Below are positions 1 to 9,908 of a stretch of DNA of 64,000 bases, piece by piece. Below the pieces are notes generated by a model that saw only the letters and a program-made list of their open reading frames with translations, ran no database searches and was not told the DNA's origin. Every line of letters starts with the position of its first letter. Position 1 is the first letter of the stretch. The translations under genes were made by a program, and so were the position numbers. This DNA comes from Locusta migratoria (Eukaryota > Arthropoda > Insecta > Orthoptera > Acrididae): positions 741,874,506-741,938,505 of the forward strand of contig CM048745.1 in NCBI GenBank assembly GCA_026315105.1. The letters run 5' to 3'.

Positions 1-387
1 TTGTCTTTCAACAGTAAAGTGCTTGTCGATCGCAATAAGCTAATCAGTATAACGAAGAAAACGTACACAGCAGTGGCTATCAAAAGCATTACAGGTGGTC
101 GAAGAGAGATTTTAATCACACATTTTCATGAACAATCGCAGTTCATCCCTTAAGGCATGTGTATTGGAATAGCTGGACCAATCCAGGAAGGCGAGCTCAA
201 TGTCATTGACGAAGTATCATGCTCTGTTACTGCTGACAACACACTAGAGAAAAATACTGTGGAAATGCATGTCGGGCTTATTCTGACCGTATGACCCAGG
301 AACAACGTCAACAAGTGTTAGTCATACTAACCAGTTTCAGAGTCACACAGGAGATGAGCCAGATGAAACAGCCCACTGTAAAACACC

Positions 388-873
388 GTGTCAATACTGG
401 GCATCATCCACCAATTAGCCAGCGTTCGTATAGAGTGTCGGCAACTGAAAGATGTACGAGAGGAAGTGGAGAAGATGTTGCACAATGACATTATTCAACC
501 TTCAGAGAGTCGTTGGTCGTGTCTGGTGGTTCTCATGAAGAAGGATGGCACATGGCATTTCTGTGTCAACTATCGGCGGCTAAACGAAACCACAAAGAAA
601 GATGTTTACCCATTGCCGTTTTGTGATGACACCTTAGGTTGCTTGAAAGGAGCTACATACTTCTCAACCATGGACATGCAAATGGGTTACTGGCAAATCG
701 AGGTTAACGTAGCTTACAGGGAGAAGACTGCTTTTAATACAACTGACGGCCTCTATGAATTCAAAGTAATGCCATTTGGACTATGTAATGCTCCGACCAC
801 ATTCAAACGGTTTGCTTGTTTTACTGGGATGAGACGAAAGAAAGAGCTTCCTGGGCCCTTAAGGTGGCTGTAA
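388..873 (+). pseudogene. Gypsy-A reverse transcriptase, N-terminal half
   Basis: Encodes RT fingers and start of the palm: 'SRWSCLVVLMKKDGTWHFC' (usually SPWASPVVLVKKKDGSWRFC), then 'VNYRRLNETTKKDVYPLP', 'STMDMQMGYWQIEV' with the first catalytic Asp, and 'MPFGLCNAPTTFKRF'. The sequence then jumps into the RT/RNase H connector ('KKELPGPLRW'), so the YxDD palm and thumb are deleted. It cannot be an active polymerase. Upstream, the other frame from 291 carries the start of the same domain, so a frameshift lies near 440. Confidence 0.85.
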
Positions 874-1310
874 CTTCCACACCAGTTCTAACCTCATACG
901 ACGAGAATGCGGAAACCAAATTTTACACTAATGCTAACAGTTATATGTTTAGTGAAGTGCTCATACAAATTCAGGAGGGTGCTTAAAAGCTGATAGAGTA
1001 TGCACCAAGAGTACTCTCAAAGTCCGAGATAAACTACTCTACAACCGAGAAAGAATGTCTCGCAGTTATGTGGGCTATCAACAAGTTCCGGCTGTATTTA
1101 TTGCACAAACCATTCACCGTCGTGACAGACCACCATTCTTTATGTTGGCTGACTAGCTTGAAGGATCTATCAGGTCGACTAGAAAGATTGGCACTAAGAC
1201 TCCAAGAGTACGACGTCACAGTGGTATACAAAAACTGGTGCAAATACTAGGACGCCTACTGCCTTTCGAGAAATCCATTAGTGGAACACAAAAACATGGG
1301 TAAATTTCCG
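830..1310 (+). pseudogene. Gypsy-A RNase H domain
   Basis: RNase H of the same pol. A broken frame gives 'TPVLTSYDENAETKFYTNAN', then an in-frame stop near 985, then 'STTEKECLAVMWAINKFR' with the catalytic Glu, 'VVTDHHSLCWLTSLKDLSGR' with a catalytic Asp, and 'LALRLQEYDVTVVYK'. The first Asp is changed (TNAN where TDAS is usual). The cleanest open piece is 1068-1250. Confidence 0.8.
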
Positions 1311-1325
1311 CCCTCACTGACTTAG

Positions 1326-2132
1326 GTGACATTACGGCTGAACGGAGGAAGATCCAGCACTTTTACAAACTATAGAGGCCTTGGAAACAGGAGAACCATG
1401 AGAGAGTTTCAACTTATAAACAGGTCATTGTATAAGAGCAACTACGATCCACTGGGCCCCAAATGGCTACTGGTCATTCCAGCTCATCTTCTGCCACCTA
1501 TTCTCAATTTCCTCGATTCTTAAATATCCAGTCATTTGGAATTCGTGAAGACCCTAGACAAAATCAGATGCAGGTATTACTGGCAAGGTCTCTACCGATC
1601 TGTTAAACACTATGTGAGTCACTGTAAGGAGTGCCAGCGATGGAAGCATGTGCCACCATTACCTTTAGGGCATTTGTTACCAATTCCACCTGTTGTAGTT
1701 CTATTCCACTGGATTGGAATCGACCTTTTAGGGAGCTTCCTGAAGCGGACACCCGGTAACCACACTATGGTCACCAAACCTGTGCTGACAGCAAAAACTT
1801 CAGAGATGGCAAAATTTCTTCTAGAAGACATGATCTTGAAGCATGGTGCACCATGTGTGATGATATCTGATCGTGGAAAAGTATTCCAGTCAAAACTAGT
1901 TTCAGACGTAATGTCAAATTGCGAACTTGTCCACAGAATAACAACTGCCTTCCATCCTCAGAGAAACGGTCTTACAGAACATTTCAACAAGACTTTAGCA
2001 GATATGCTGTCAATTTACGTCAACGTTGAGCAGAAGGATTGGGGTAAAATACTGGCAGTCGTGACATTTCATTATAATACAACAAGCCGACACCACAAGC
2101 TTCATGCCTTTTTTCTTGCTGCACGATCGTGA
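1326..2132 (+). pseudogene. Gypsy-A integrase core
   Basis: Two open pieces (1326-1523 and 1536-2132) separated by a stop. The second has the end of the zinc-binding N-terminus ('SVKHYVSHCKECQRWK', CxxC) and the catalytic core. The three acidic residues can be traced: Asp in 'WIGIDLLGSF', Asp in 'VMISDRGKVF', Glu in 'RNGLTEHFNKTLADML'. The core is shorter than usual after the first Asp ('GNHTMVTKPVLTAKTSE'), so a small deletion removed part of the fold. The frame breaks at 2104 and the C-terminal part continues in other frames. Confidence 0.85.
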
Positions 2133-2599
2133 AGCTGAGATGACAATGGATACGCTGTTCTCTTTCCAACGAGATGACACTCGGGATGACTATGAGGAAC
2201 AGCTCATCACCAGGGTTGAAGAAGCAAGACAGCTGGCTCATATCGGACACTGCACGTCCAGGAGAAGGACCGTCAGCAGTGTAACGACTAGCACCGACCT
2301 GTTGTGTACAGGCCAGGAGATCTGGTATGGATTTTTACCTCTGTATGGAAAGTTCTGCTATCAGAAAAATTACTGAAGCGATACTTTGTTCCGTATCGTG
2401 TATAACGTCGCCTGTCAGACGTCACATACGAGGTCGAGGCTTATGAGCCGTCCTAAAACAGAAGAACACAAAGAGACATTGTGCACGTCCTCAGTAAGAA
2501 CCCTTACCACGATCCCAAATAGCAACTAGATGGGTACGGCTTCTTGTTCAAGAACTCCAAAGACCGTTATGATAATGATGAAGCCACGACAGGAGGGTC

Positions 2600-3370
2600 T
2601 GTCACCGGCCATCGTCACTGCAAGGAAGGCGTGCAGACTGAATGGAAGGATTCTCCTCAACTGCCATACAGACTGGGTGCCTTCTCACACTGGTATCTGC
2701 TATAATGAGGAAGATGATGCATTGACTAAACAAGCGGCATCCTTAGGCACTGTCCTGGACCTGCAACTACCATACACAGACTTCTTATCTGCGGTCAAGG
2801 AATACGCAAAACAACAGTGGCAACGGATGTGGAAACGTTTCCCAACAAATAAAAGGTACTTCTTACGATGTCCTGAAACATCTGTTTCTACGCAGCCGTG
2901 ATTTATGAGGACTCATATGGACCGATCCGCGATTTCTACCATCATTCGACTTCGCTTCAATCACGCCTCTTATCTACAACATCTACATCGGATCAACATC
3001 TACGATTCGGTGGCATGTGAGTGTGATCCTGAAACGAAAGCTGATGTCAACCACATCCTGTTCAGGTGCCCCAAATTTGACCATGAATTTTTGAACTTAC
3101 TGCAGACATTGGTGACCGCCCAGGGGGCTCACGGTTCTTTCGTGAGAACGTGTGTGGCGAGCACGGGGCCCCGAGCTATGTTTTCCTTCCTTCTTTACTT
3201 CCTGAACTGCATTTCCTTACCCCCTTCCCGCCTTTCCTATCCTCACTCCTTCCCCTCCCCACCGGGGGACTGCTAACCTCAGTAGTTTCGTCCCCCTATT
3301 CCAACCAAACAACCCAACCCGAGACATTGGTGAAGATGGGATATCTTCTTCCCCAGTCAGTACATTCGTG
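2600..3370 (+). mobile_element. Non-LTR retrotransposon 3' end with RNase H (I/R1-like)
   Basis: A 5'-truncated LINE tail. 2530-2901 encodes part of a LINE-type RNase H: 'DWVPSHTGICYNEEDDALTK' with the catalytic Asp of the last motif. After a stop, 2905-3276 gives 'IIRLRFNHASYL' and 'CECDPETKADVNHILFRCPK', the Cys-His pattern that ends ORF2 in RNase H-bearing LINE clades. A pyrimidine-rich 3' UTR follows to about 3340. The first residues of the 2530 reading frame are Gypsy-A read out of frame; the join is near 2610. Clade assignment is approximate. Confidence 0.7.
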
Positions 3371-3770
3371 TGAATAAAATCATAATTATGAACAGTAAAC
3401 AAAGAAGTGAATGTAGAAAGGAACTGATATGTAAAATGTAAATAAATGAATATACTCCCAATGACCCAGCTCCCCAAGACATCATTCCAATTGAACCCTG
3501 CCTAGAACAGTTCCGTCCTCCATCACAGCGAGACCCACCTGCTCTTCCTCAAAACCACCTTCTTCAAACCTTCCAGGAATTCCTTACTTCCCACCTTGCC
3601 TCCCAGTCGATCCTGAGAAACCTTAATCCTACTCCCAACATTACCGCAGCTGAATCCCGAGCTATCCATGATCTGAAGGCTGACCATTCCATCATCATTG
3701 TCCCCGCTGACAAGGGATCCACGACCGTGGTACTTGATCGGCGGGAGTATGTGGCTGAGGGACTGCGTCA

Positions 3771-3947
3771 GCTTTCAGACAGTACACATATAAAGTCTTT
3801 CATGGCAATCCCATCCCTGATGTCCAGGCAGAGCTTCAAGGAATCCTCAAAACCTTAGAGCTTTCAGACAGTACACATATAAAGTCTTTCATGGCAATCC
3901 CATCCCTGATGTCCAGGCAGAGCTTCAAGGAATCCTCAAAACCTTAG
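3771..3947 (+). repeat. 89-bp tandem duplication inside PLE-1
   Basis: The segment from gctttcagacagtacacata (3771) to about 3859 is repeated head to tail at 3860-3947, nearly identical. Period 89 bp, not a multiple of three, so it breaks the PLE reading frame between the KGST region and the RT palm. Confidence 0.9.
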
Positions 3948-4179
3948 GCCCTCTACAAAATCTTTCACCTAACTCCATTAACCTCATGACCCCGCCGACA
4001 CCCTGCACCCCCACCTTCTACCTACTTCCAAAGATTCACAAACCCAACCATCCCGGCCGCCCCATTGTGGCCGATCGCCTGAAATCCTTACCCAGCCTGT
4101 TACCTCCAGAAACCATCCTTGTAACCATTGATGCCACTTCCTTATAACAAATATCCCACATACCCAGGGCCTTGCTGCG

Positions 4180-5424
4180 ATGGAGTATTTGCTTTCACGC
4201 CGACCACCCACTTCCCTACCTAAAACCTCTTTCCTTAATACCCTAGCCAGCTTCATCCTAACCCACAACTTCTTCACTTTTGACGGCCAGACATACCAAC
4301 AACTAAAGGGAACAGCCATGGGGACCAGGATGGCCCCCTCGTACGCAAACTTATTCATGGGACGCTTAGAGGAAGCCTTCCTGGATACCCAAGCCTGTCA
4401 ACCCAAAGTGTGGTACAGATTCATTGATGACATCTTCATGATCTGGACACACAGTGAAGAAGAACTCCAGAATTTCCTCTTCAACCTCAACTCCTTTGGT
4501 CTCATCAAATTCACCTGGTCCTATTCCAAATCCCATGCCACATTCCTCGATGTCGACCTCCATCTGTCCAACGGCCAACTCCACACATCCGTCCACATCA
4601 AACCTACCAATAAACAACAGTACCTGCATTATGACAGCTGCCATCCATTCCATATCAAACGTTCCCTTCCTTACAGCCTAGGTCTTCGTGGCAAACGGGT
4701 CTGCTCCAGTCCTGAAGCTCTGAACCAGTACACCAATAACCTAATAACAGCTTTCACATCCCGCAGCTATCCTCCTGATCTGGTTCAGAAGCAAATTACC
4801 AGAGCCACCTCCTCATCCCTCCAAATCCAGAACCTTCCACCGAAGAATCCCAGAAGTACCCCTCTTGTCACCGGATACTTTCCGGGACTGGAGCGGACTC
4901 TGAATGTGGCTCTCCAGCAAGGATACGACTTCCTTAAATCCTGCCCCGAAATGAGATCCGTCCTTCATGACATCCTTCCTACTCCACCGAGAGTGTCTTT
5001 CCGCCGCCCACCTAACCTCCGTAACCTCCTAGTCCACCCCTATGAAATCCCCAAACAACCTTCCCTACCTTCTGGCTCCTACCCTTGTAACCGCCCCCGT
5101 TGTAAATCCTGCCCTATGCACTCTTTCACCACCACTTACTCCAGTCCCGTAACCCGGAAGGTGTACACGATCAGAGGCAGAGCCACTTGCGATAGTACCC
5201 ACGTGATCTACCAACTGACATGCCTACACTGTGAAGTGTTCTATGTGGGAATGACCAGCAACAAACTGTCCATTCGCATGAATGGACACAGGCAGACAGT
5301 GTTTGTTGGTAACGAGGATCACCCTGTGGCTAAACACGCCTTGGTGCACGGCCAGCACATCTTGGCACAGTGCTACACCGTCCGGGTTATCTGGATACTT
5401 CCCACAGACACCAATCCTTCATAA
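4180..5424 (+). CDS. PLE-1 reverse transcriptase / GIY-YIG endonuclease (partial ORF)
   Basis: 414 codons open. RT palm: 'LKGTAMGTRMAPSYANLFMG' (residues about 47-66) and 'YRFIDDIFMIW' with the paired Asp (about 79-89). 'THATFLD'-type wording appears as 'SHATFLDVDLHLSNGQLHT'. C-terminal GIY-YIG: 'HVIYQLTCLHCEVFYVGMTS' then 'IRMNGHR' (about 344-375), with a Cys cluster just before it (CNRPRCKSCPM). In the family, RT copies RNA at a nicked target made by the GIY-YIG domain. The listed Met is internal: homologous coding starts upstream of the frame break. The tail after 'AQCYTV' is frameshifted; the conserved continuation (SGYFPQTPIL) is in the 5282-5587 frame. Confidence 0.88.
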   Translation: MEYLLSRRPPTSLPKTSFLNTLASFILTHNFFTFDGQTYQQLKGTAMGTRMAPSYANLFMGRLEEAFLDTQACQPKVWYRFIDDIFMIWTHSEEELQNFLFNLNSFGLIKFTWSYSKSHATFLDVDLHLSNGQLHTSVHIKPTNKQQYLHYDSCHPFHIKRSLPYSLGLRGKRVCSSPEALNQYTNNLITAFTSRSYPPDLVQKQITRATSSSLQIQNLPPKNPRSTPLVTGYFPGLERTLNVALQQGYDFLKSCPEMRSVLHDILPTPPRVSFRRPPNLRNLLVHPYEIPKQPSLPSGSYPCNRPRCKSCPMHSFTTTYSSPVTRKVYTIRGRATCDSTHVIYQLTCLHCEVFYVGMTSNKLSIRMNGHRQTVFVGNEDHPVAKHALVHGQHILAQCYTVRVIWILPTDTNPS

Positions 5425-5775
5425 CTTCGTAGATGGGAACTACCCCTTCAGCATATTCTCTCTTCCCATTGCCCACCTGGTCTCAACCTCCGCTAAATTC
5501 GAATTCCCACCCACCATCTTAAGATCTTTGCCTCGGTTCTCTGGGCAGAGCCTCTGCCTCAAGTGGTATCTCTGTGTAACTTCTTAACTTCTTTGCTTTC
5601 TACAGTATGTCTGCCGAGGTGTACTTGTGTCTGTGTGAATGTGTGGGTGTGTGTGCATTTGTTTACCCACCATTTTTCCCCCAAGGTAAGTCTTTCCTCT
5701 CCCGGGATTGGAATGGCTCCTTACCCCCTTCCTTAAAATCCTCATCATTTCCTTTTCCCTCTCCTTCCCTTCTGC

Positions 5776-5809
5776 CTGATGAAGCAGCTAGGCTGCGAAA
5801 GCTAGCGTT
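5776..5809 (+). ncRNA. Hammerhead-like ribozyme core at PLE-1 3' end
   Basis: CTGATGA (5776-5782), a 5-bp stem GCAGC/GCTGC with loop TAG (5784-5796), GAAA (5797-5800), a very short GC..GC closing element and GTT as possible cleavage triplet (5807-5809). The order fits the CUGANGA / stem II / GAAA core, and hammerhead motifs are known at Penelope-like element ends. Stem I pairing to the GT-rich sequence downstream is weak, so activity is uncertain. Confidence 0.5.
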
Positions 5810-5893
5810 TGTGTGTGTGTGATTCATTTATTTATTTGTGATGCTGTTACACCTGTGCTCCTTCGCCTAGTGAGTAATCTTTGTCTATTTTTT

Positions 5894-6514
5894 ATATAAA
5901 ATCATAATTAAGTGTATTAAGACCACTGGACACAATCTATAAGTGATAAATGTGTTGGTAATATATTATAAGGTTTTGCTTGTGAATATGTGAAAATATT
6001 CCAAAATTATTTGAATTGTAATGTAATGCAGTTTGTGTTATGTTTTCACTCTCACATTTTGACAAAACATACTTCTGTTTTTTCTTCTGTTTATTTAAAT
6101 ATATGTACATTGTCACTGTGTGTTGTAGATGGCCACATTGAGTTAACATTCAGAAGGCACTACAAAAAAAGAAAGAAAGAAGTAAAGAATCGTCAACAGT
6201 GGACTGTTAACTCTCTTATCTCAGCCAGCGACAGATCGAGTGCAGTGATACTGCACTTCTAAAACAGTAGCTAAATGAAATATTAAATTACTACTAATAT
6301 CATTTATTTCAAACAATCGCAACTGAATTATATGTTGATGATGAATCAGATGTTTCGCCCAGTTCGGGCGGCTGGCATTATCGAAATTACAACCTCCAAC
6401 AGCAGTTGAAACGAAACTTTGATAGTGTCAAGCTTTACCCGTAGACCAAAGATATTATAGACTGCTCATGTCCCTATTTCTGCTGCGTTGAGGCATAGTT
6501 AAGGGGCCCTCATG
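5894..6514. other. AT-rich stretch with no recognised gene
   Basis: Short overlapping open frames on both strands, with neither codon-like composition nor recognisable domains. A purine run (aaaagaaagaaagaaagaag) lies near 6164-6183. I see no repeat ends until the inverted repeat at 6523. Confidence 0.4.
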
Positions 6515-6903
6515 CGTTCAACAATATTGTCAAACCGTCAATATATTGACCGTCTGATGCGCCTATTGACATGTTGTCAATACTTAAAATATTGATGAGA
6601 AGTATTGATGGCCCCCAAAATATTTTCAGTATTGTCAACGTGGTGGTGGAATGGCAGGGTGCTTTGAGGCGCTATGATACGATGCGCGAGGCGTTCTCCG
6701 TGGTGGGTTCGAATCCCCTCTCGGGCATGGGTGTTTGTACTATCTTTAGTATAAGGGAGTTGATAAATAGTTTGTAAGTTTAGGGACTGATGACCCCACA
6801 GTTAAGTCCCTTAAGCTTAACAAACAACAACAAGAAGACCAAGTTTGTCAATATATATTAAGGGTGTGAGGTCCAATACTGACAGTTTGACAATATTCGG
6901 CCA
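6515..6903. mobile_element. MITE with AATATTGTCAAAC-type inverted ends, interrupted by a SINE
   Basis: Left end 6523-6548 reads aatattgtcaaaccgtcaat..; right end 6874-6897 read in reverse gives aatattgtcaaactgtcagt... About 24 bp match with few differences. TTGTCAA words recur between the ends. Removing the SINE at about 6650-6830 leaves roughly 210 bp, MITE size. No transposase and no clear target duplication, so the superfamily is unknown. Confidence 0.5.
6650..6830 (+). mobile_element. tRNA-derived SINE (family 1), plus strand
   Basis: The tRNA-like head has an A-box-like segment (ggcgctatgatac) and a B box (gggttcgaatcccc) followed by 'ctcgggcatggg'. The body ends in the family tail 'agggactgatgacc' and 'gttaagtccctt'. 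The same layout is inverted at 27356-27580, so this is a dispersed SINE rather than a tRNA gene. It sits inside a MITE. Confidence 0.75.
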
Positions 6904-7840
6904 TTTAGATGTTAAAACATAGCCCCATGCGAGTTGCAAAATAGCCACCCCATCATTTAAAAGAAAGTAAGAGAAAAAAATCCTTGTGTAACGTTAAAAA
7001 CTATCCATTTTTTGTTTGACCCATCTGATGTCTCACATTTTTACAAAACATTACATTTGATAGTTATGTAAAACACATATAAGTATATATGTAGGCCTAA
7101 TATATACCCCCCCTGGTTTACCCCATCCTTATTAACCCAGTTAACCGTGACGTCCTTCTGGAAGGATGGGGTCACTCATTGTTGAACTTGTTTATTTCCG
7201 TGATAATGCATTGTTGTAACGGAGTGTGATGCAGTTACAAGTGAAGTGCGTTGAGTCAGGAACGCGCTGTAGGAGTAATTTTGACACTGTCGTTTACAGT
7301 TACTGAGATATTGTGTCTTGAAGATATGTTCAGTTTTACTATGGACGAATTGTTATCAACCTAGTTATCAATGGGTATGTATATTTTCTTCCATATTGGT
7401 TAAGTAATACTGATACTGCTAATATAACATCTTAAAGGAATAGACTTCATTATATCTAGTGTTATGTTTCAATTGAAATTTCTTGTCAATGGTAATTCAA
7501 CAATGTTTTGAACCGTCAGTGGCAGCGTTAGACGAAAACTGGGCGTCGGCTAACTCGTCTTTGTGAGGCCCCTTTCATTTTTTCAGTAATGGAGAAAATG
7601 TTAAATAAAATGAGCTGAATTATACACCAATAAACATTAGACTAAAATTTTATTAGTATAATATACAAGTAGTATTGCAATGACAAAAATTACAATAAAC
7701 AAACAGAAATTAAAATAGAGAACTTTATGGCTTTTCGCCTCACTGAATTTTTTACAGATCACATCATAATTAATACTAGCTGCTAATTTTGTTTCAATTG
7801 ATAGTACTGACAACACAGATAGTCTTTCTTGGTTCATTGT
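6904..7840. other. Non-coding interval with one piggyBac-like end
   Basis: Mostly AT-rich with no credible gene. At 7132-7175, TTAA is followed by CCCAG and then the quasi-palindrome TCCTTCTGGAAGGA, the motif that also marks both ends of the piggyBac remnant at 25651-26222. No partner end is evident before the LTR element at 7841. Low-confidence relic end. Confidence 0.35.
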
Positions 7841-8893
7841 TGTAATGTTTTACCGTTTTATAGTTCATTCTACCACTTCCAAACAAGATACTTAGCTTTT
7901 CAACATTGCGATGTATGGGGGTTCTGCTTGCTGCAACATTATTCTCTGTGGCATCATGGTAGAAATAAATACTCATAGGTACAATTTATCGCTTCTTCTT
8001 TAATTTGCAATCAAACAACTTCTCCACCAAAACATTACAACTTCAAAATATACACAAAGCATCAGAACTTAGCTGGTAGTACTTCCATTTCAAAAGACTG
8101 ACATAGCTTCCAGTGCACTTTAGAAAAGCCAAAACTCCAACTCCCTCCCACAAGGCGATGAGGCAAATATATAACATTGACGATAATGATGTTACATAAT
8201 GCATTGTTCATAACAATTGAATATACCAATTTACAATTACCGAACACAACAGTAAAACATTTCATGTATACAAAAATAATCACAATATAAAATGAAAACT
8301 ATACATACAATAATTTTACATGGCTCATATATTTTTAAGTCTTAACCTCGTTTCTTTTTTTATGACAATGAAGCGGAATGTTAAATGGCAATTAATATGT
8401 TTCTAACATATTGAACTATCAAATATCTTGCCAATTCTCAAAAAAGTTCAAAATCTCACTTCGGTCAACATATACAAAGAATTACAATAATCAAATCTCG
8501 ACTATTACATTAACACAATTAGCTGGTAAGCACAACTTGTTTATGAGCCTGAAATATATACAATGCTATTTATTTTCATTTCTTTTTGTTTTTCACATAA
8601 GTTTTTACAATTAGTCTGTTTAAGTCTTTAAATAACATACAATGACGAAACTATTGTTTATAGAACTGTCTGGAAAGAAAATATATGAAACTCTTAATTA
8701 ATGAAATCTATCACTTGTTTTAATCACAGTATCACCAAGACACTGTCCTACACTGATTCCTAGGCTGGCTATTTCGTTTTTAACTAACTTCACACGCAAC
8801 ACCTATATCACTATTGAACCACACGATTCCGGGTCCAACGCAGATGGTACCGTACGATAACATTGAGATGAGAGGGCCAACAATATCATTACA
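7841..8893 (-). repeat. LTR-1 3' LTR (left copy)
   Basis: 1053 bp, starts TGTAATG and ends CATTACA on the plus strand, a perfect 7-bp terminal inverted repeat. Nearly identical to 14402-15471 apart from scattered substitutions and a small gap near the left end. An open frame of 73 codons (8062-8283) is conserved in both LTRs, but only because the LTRs are copies. Preceded by TTGT. Confidence 0.93.
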
Positions 8894-8912
8894 ATATCTC
8901 TCCCCCCCCCCC
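8894..8912 (-). other. Polypurine tract of LTR-1
   Basis: On the minus strand a G-run followed by GAGATAT lies directly against the 3' LTR. This is the expected place and composition for the plus-strand primer of an LTR retrotransposon. Confidence 0.7.
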
Positions 8913-9908
8913 AATCAGCTTGATGATGTCCTACTTTGGATGGCTTGGTCCTGGTGACTGGATAGGCTGCAGCAGTAACTCACTTAGTCCATCTGGGGTT
9001 GGCACAGCACAGTCCACATGCGCAGCATCACTAGATCCTGAAAGTTCCAAGTGCAGTAAGTAGTTGATAAGGGTATGGCTTACCAAGAGCAGAGGGCAGA
9101 ATTGGGAACAGCTGACACTCAAGAATCTGCCACACTGAACTTGTCTGACCTTTTTAAGCAACAAAACAAAATACACAAGAAACATATGACAAAAAATATC
9201 CACATAACTATACTGCAAAATTTACTGTTATCTCATACTGAACTGAATTTTTTAAAACTTTAAGGACATGAAACTTGGTATCTTATAAAATCCTTAGACA
9301 CTAACATTAATGAACTGATTCTATCATGACTTCTATCAATATCTCAAATATTTTAACTCTTTAATACTCAGGAAACAATTTGAATTCAAATTTTAACTGT
9401 GACATAAATTAATACATCGAAAATTCTAACTGATCAAACTATATTGAAATCAATATTCTTATTAACATAAAATTACATACACATGTTTCATACCTTAATA
9501 CTATAGAAGAAAGATAGAATGATAGATATGAGATAATTTGAACAGGTTACAGAATGAGTAGGAGATGTGGCACCAGAAACCGAAATCAGAAGTATGCTAC
9601 CACATAGCTAGAAACCCAGTGCTTGCAACACACTTAGCACACACAAAATGTGTACTTTCCTGAGGTTACAAATGTTAATATCCAACATATTGAAAATACA
9701 AGTTTCGAGATGTTTCATCCAAGAATGTATATATACAAAACTCTCATAGCTGCAATAAATTTTACAAAAATAGCATCTGTACAAAGTCTTATTATTACTC
9801 ACTACTGTCTGTATGGCTTGAGTTCTTTTATATTCCTCAGTCCAAATGCTTTTCCTGACTTGGGATACTCTGAATTCCTTTTCACAGACTCCACTGCTAT
9901 CTTCAAAT
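8913..9908 (-). other. Region of LTR-1 where integrase is missing
   Basis: About 1 kb between the RNase H end and the polypurine tract. Neither strand shows an HHCC zinc motif, a DDE core or a GPY/F tail. The minus frame at 9608-9958 is only an extension past the poly-C run at 9914-9927 and matches nothing I know. Either integrase was deleted or the 3' part was replaced by unrelated sequence. Confidence 0.6.

Larger units (their letters stand above)
1..2610 (+). mobile_element. Ty3/Gypsy pol relic (Gypsy-A), deleted and frameshifted
   Basis: Plus-strand remnant of a Ty3/Gypsy pol gene entering from the left edge. In order: a poor protease-like stretch (1-290), the first half of RT (388-830), RNase H (830-1310), integrase (1326-2130) and an integrase C-terminal segment (about 2300-2460) with the family-type wording 'SEKLLKRYF' and 'LSDVTYEVE'. 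The order matches Ty3/Gypsy. Several frame changes and stops separate the blocks, and no LTR is visible, so the copy is dead and truncated. It runs into a different element near 2610. Confidence 0.85.
3452..5893 (+). mobile_element. Penelope-like element, copy PLE-1 (5'-truncated)
   Basis: Plus-strand Penelope-like retroelement. 3452-3810 encodes the N-terminal linker ('HDLKADHSIIIVPADKGST', the basic KGST motif of PLE RTs). An 89-bp tandem duplication (3771-3947) breaks the frame. 4180-5424 holds RT palm and GIY-YIG nuclease. The non-coding 3' part ends with a hammerhead-like motif and the family's terminal sequence (ctccttcgcctagtgagtaa), also found at 32920 and, inverted, near 40650. The 5' end is missing. 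This is the most complete of three copies of the family here. Confidence 0.9.

Noticed and set aside
8062..8283. 73-codon frame almost identical at 14636-14857, suggesting a conserved gene
   Set aside because: Both lie at the same place in the two LTRs of one element; identity reflects LTR duplication, not selection on protein.
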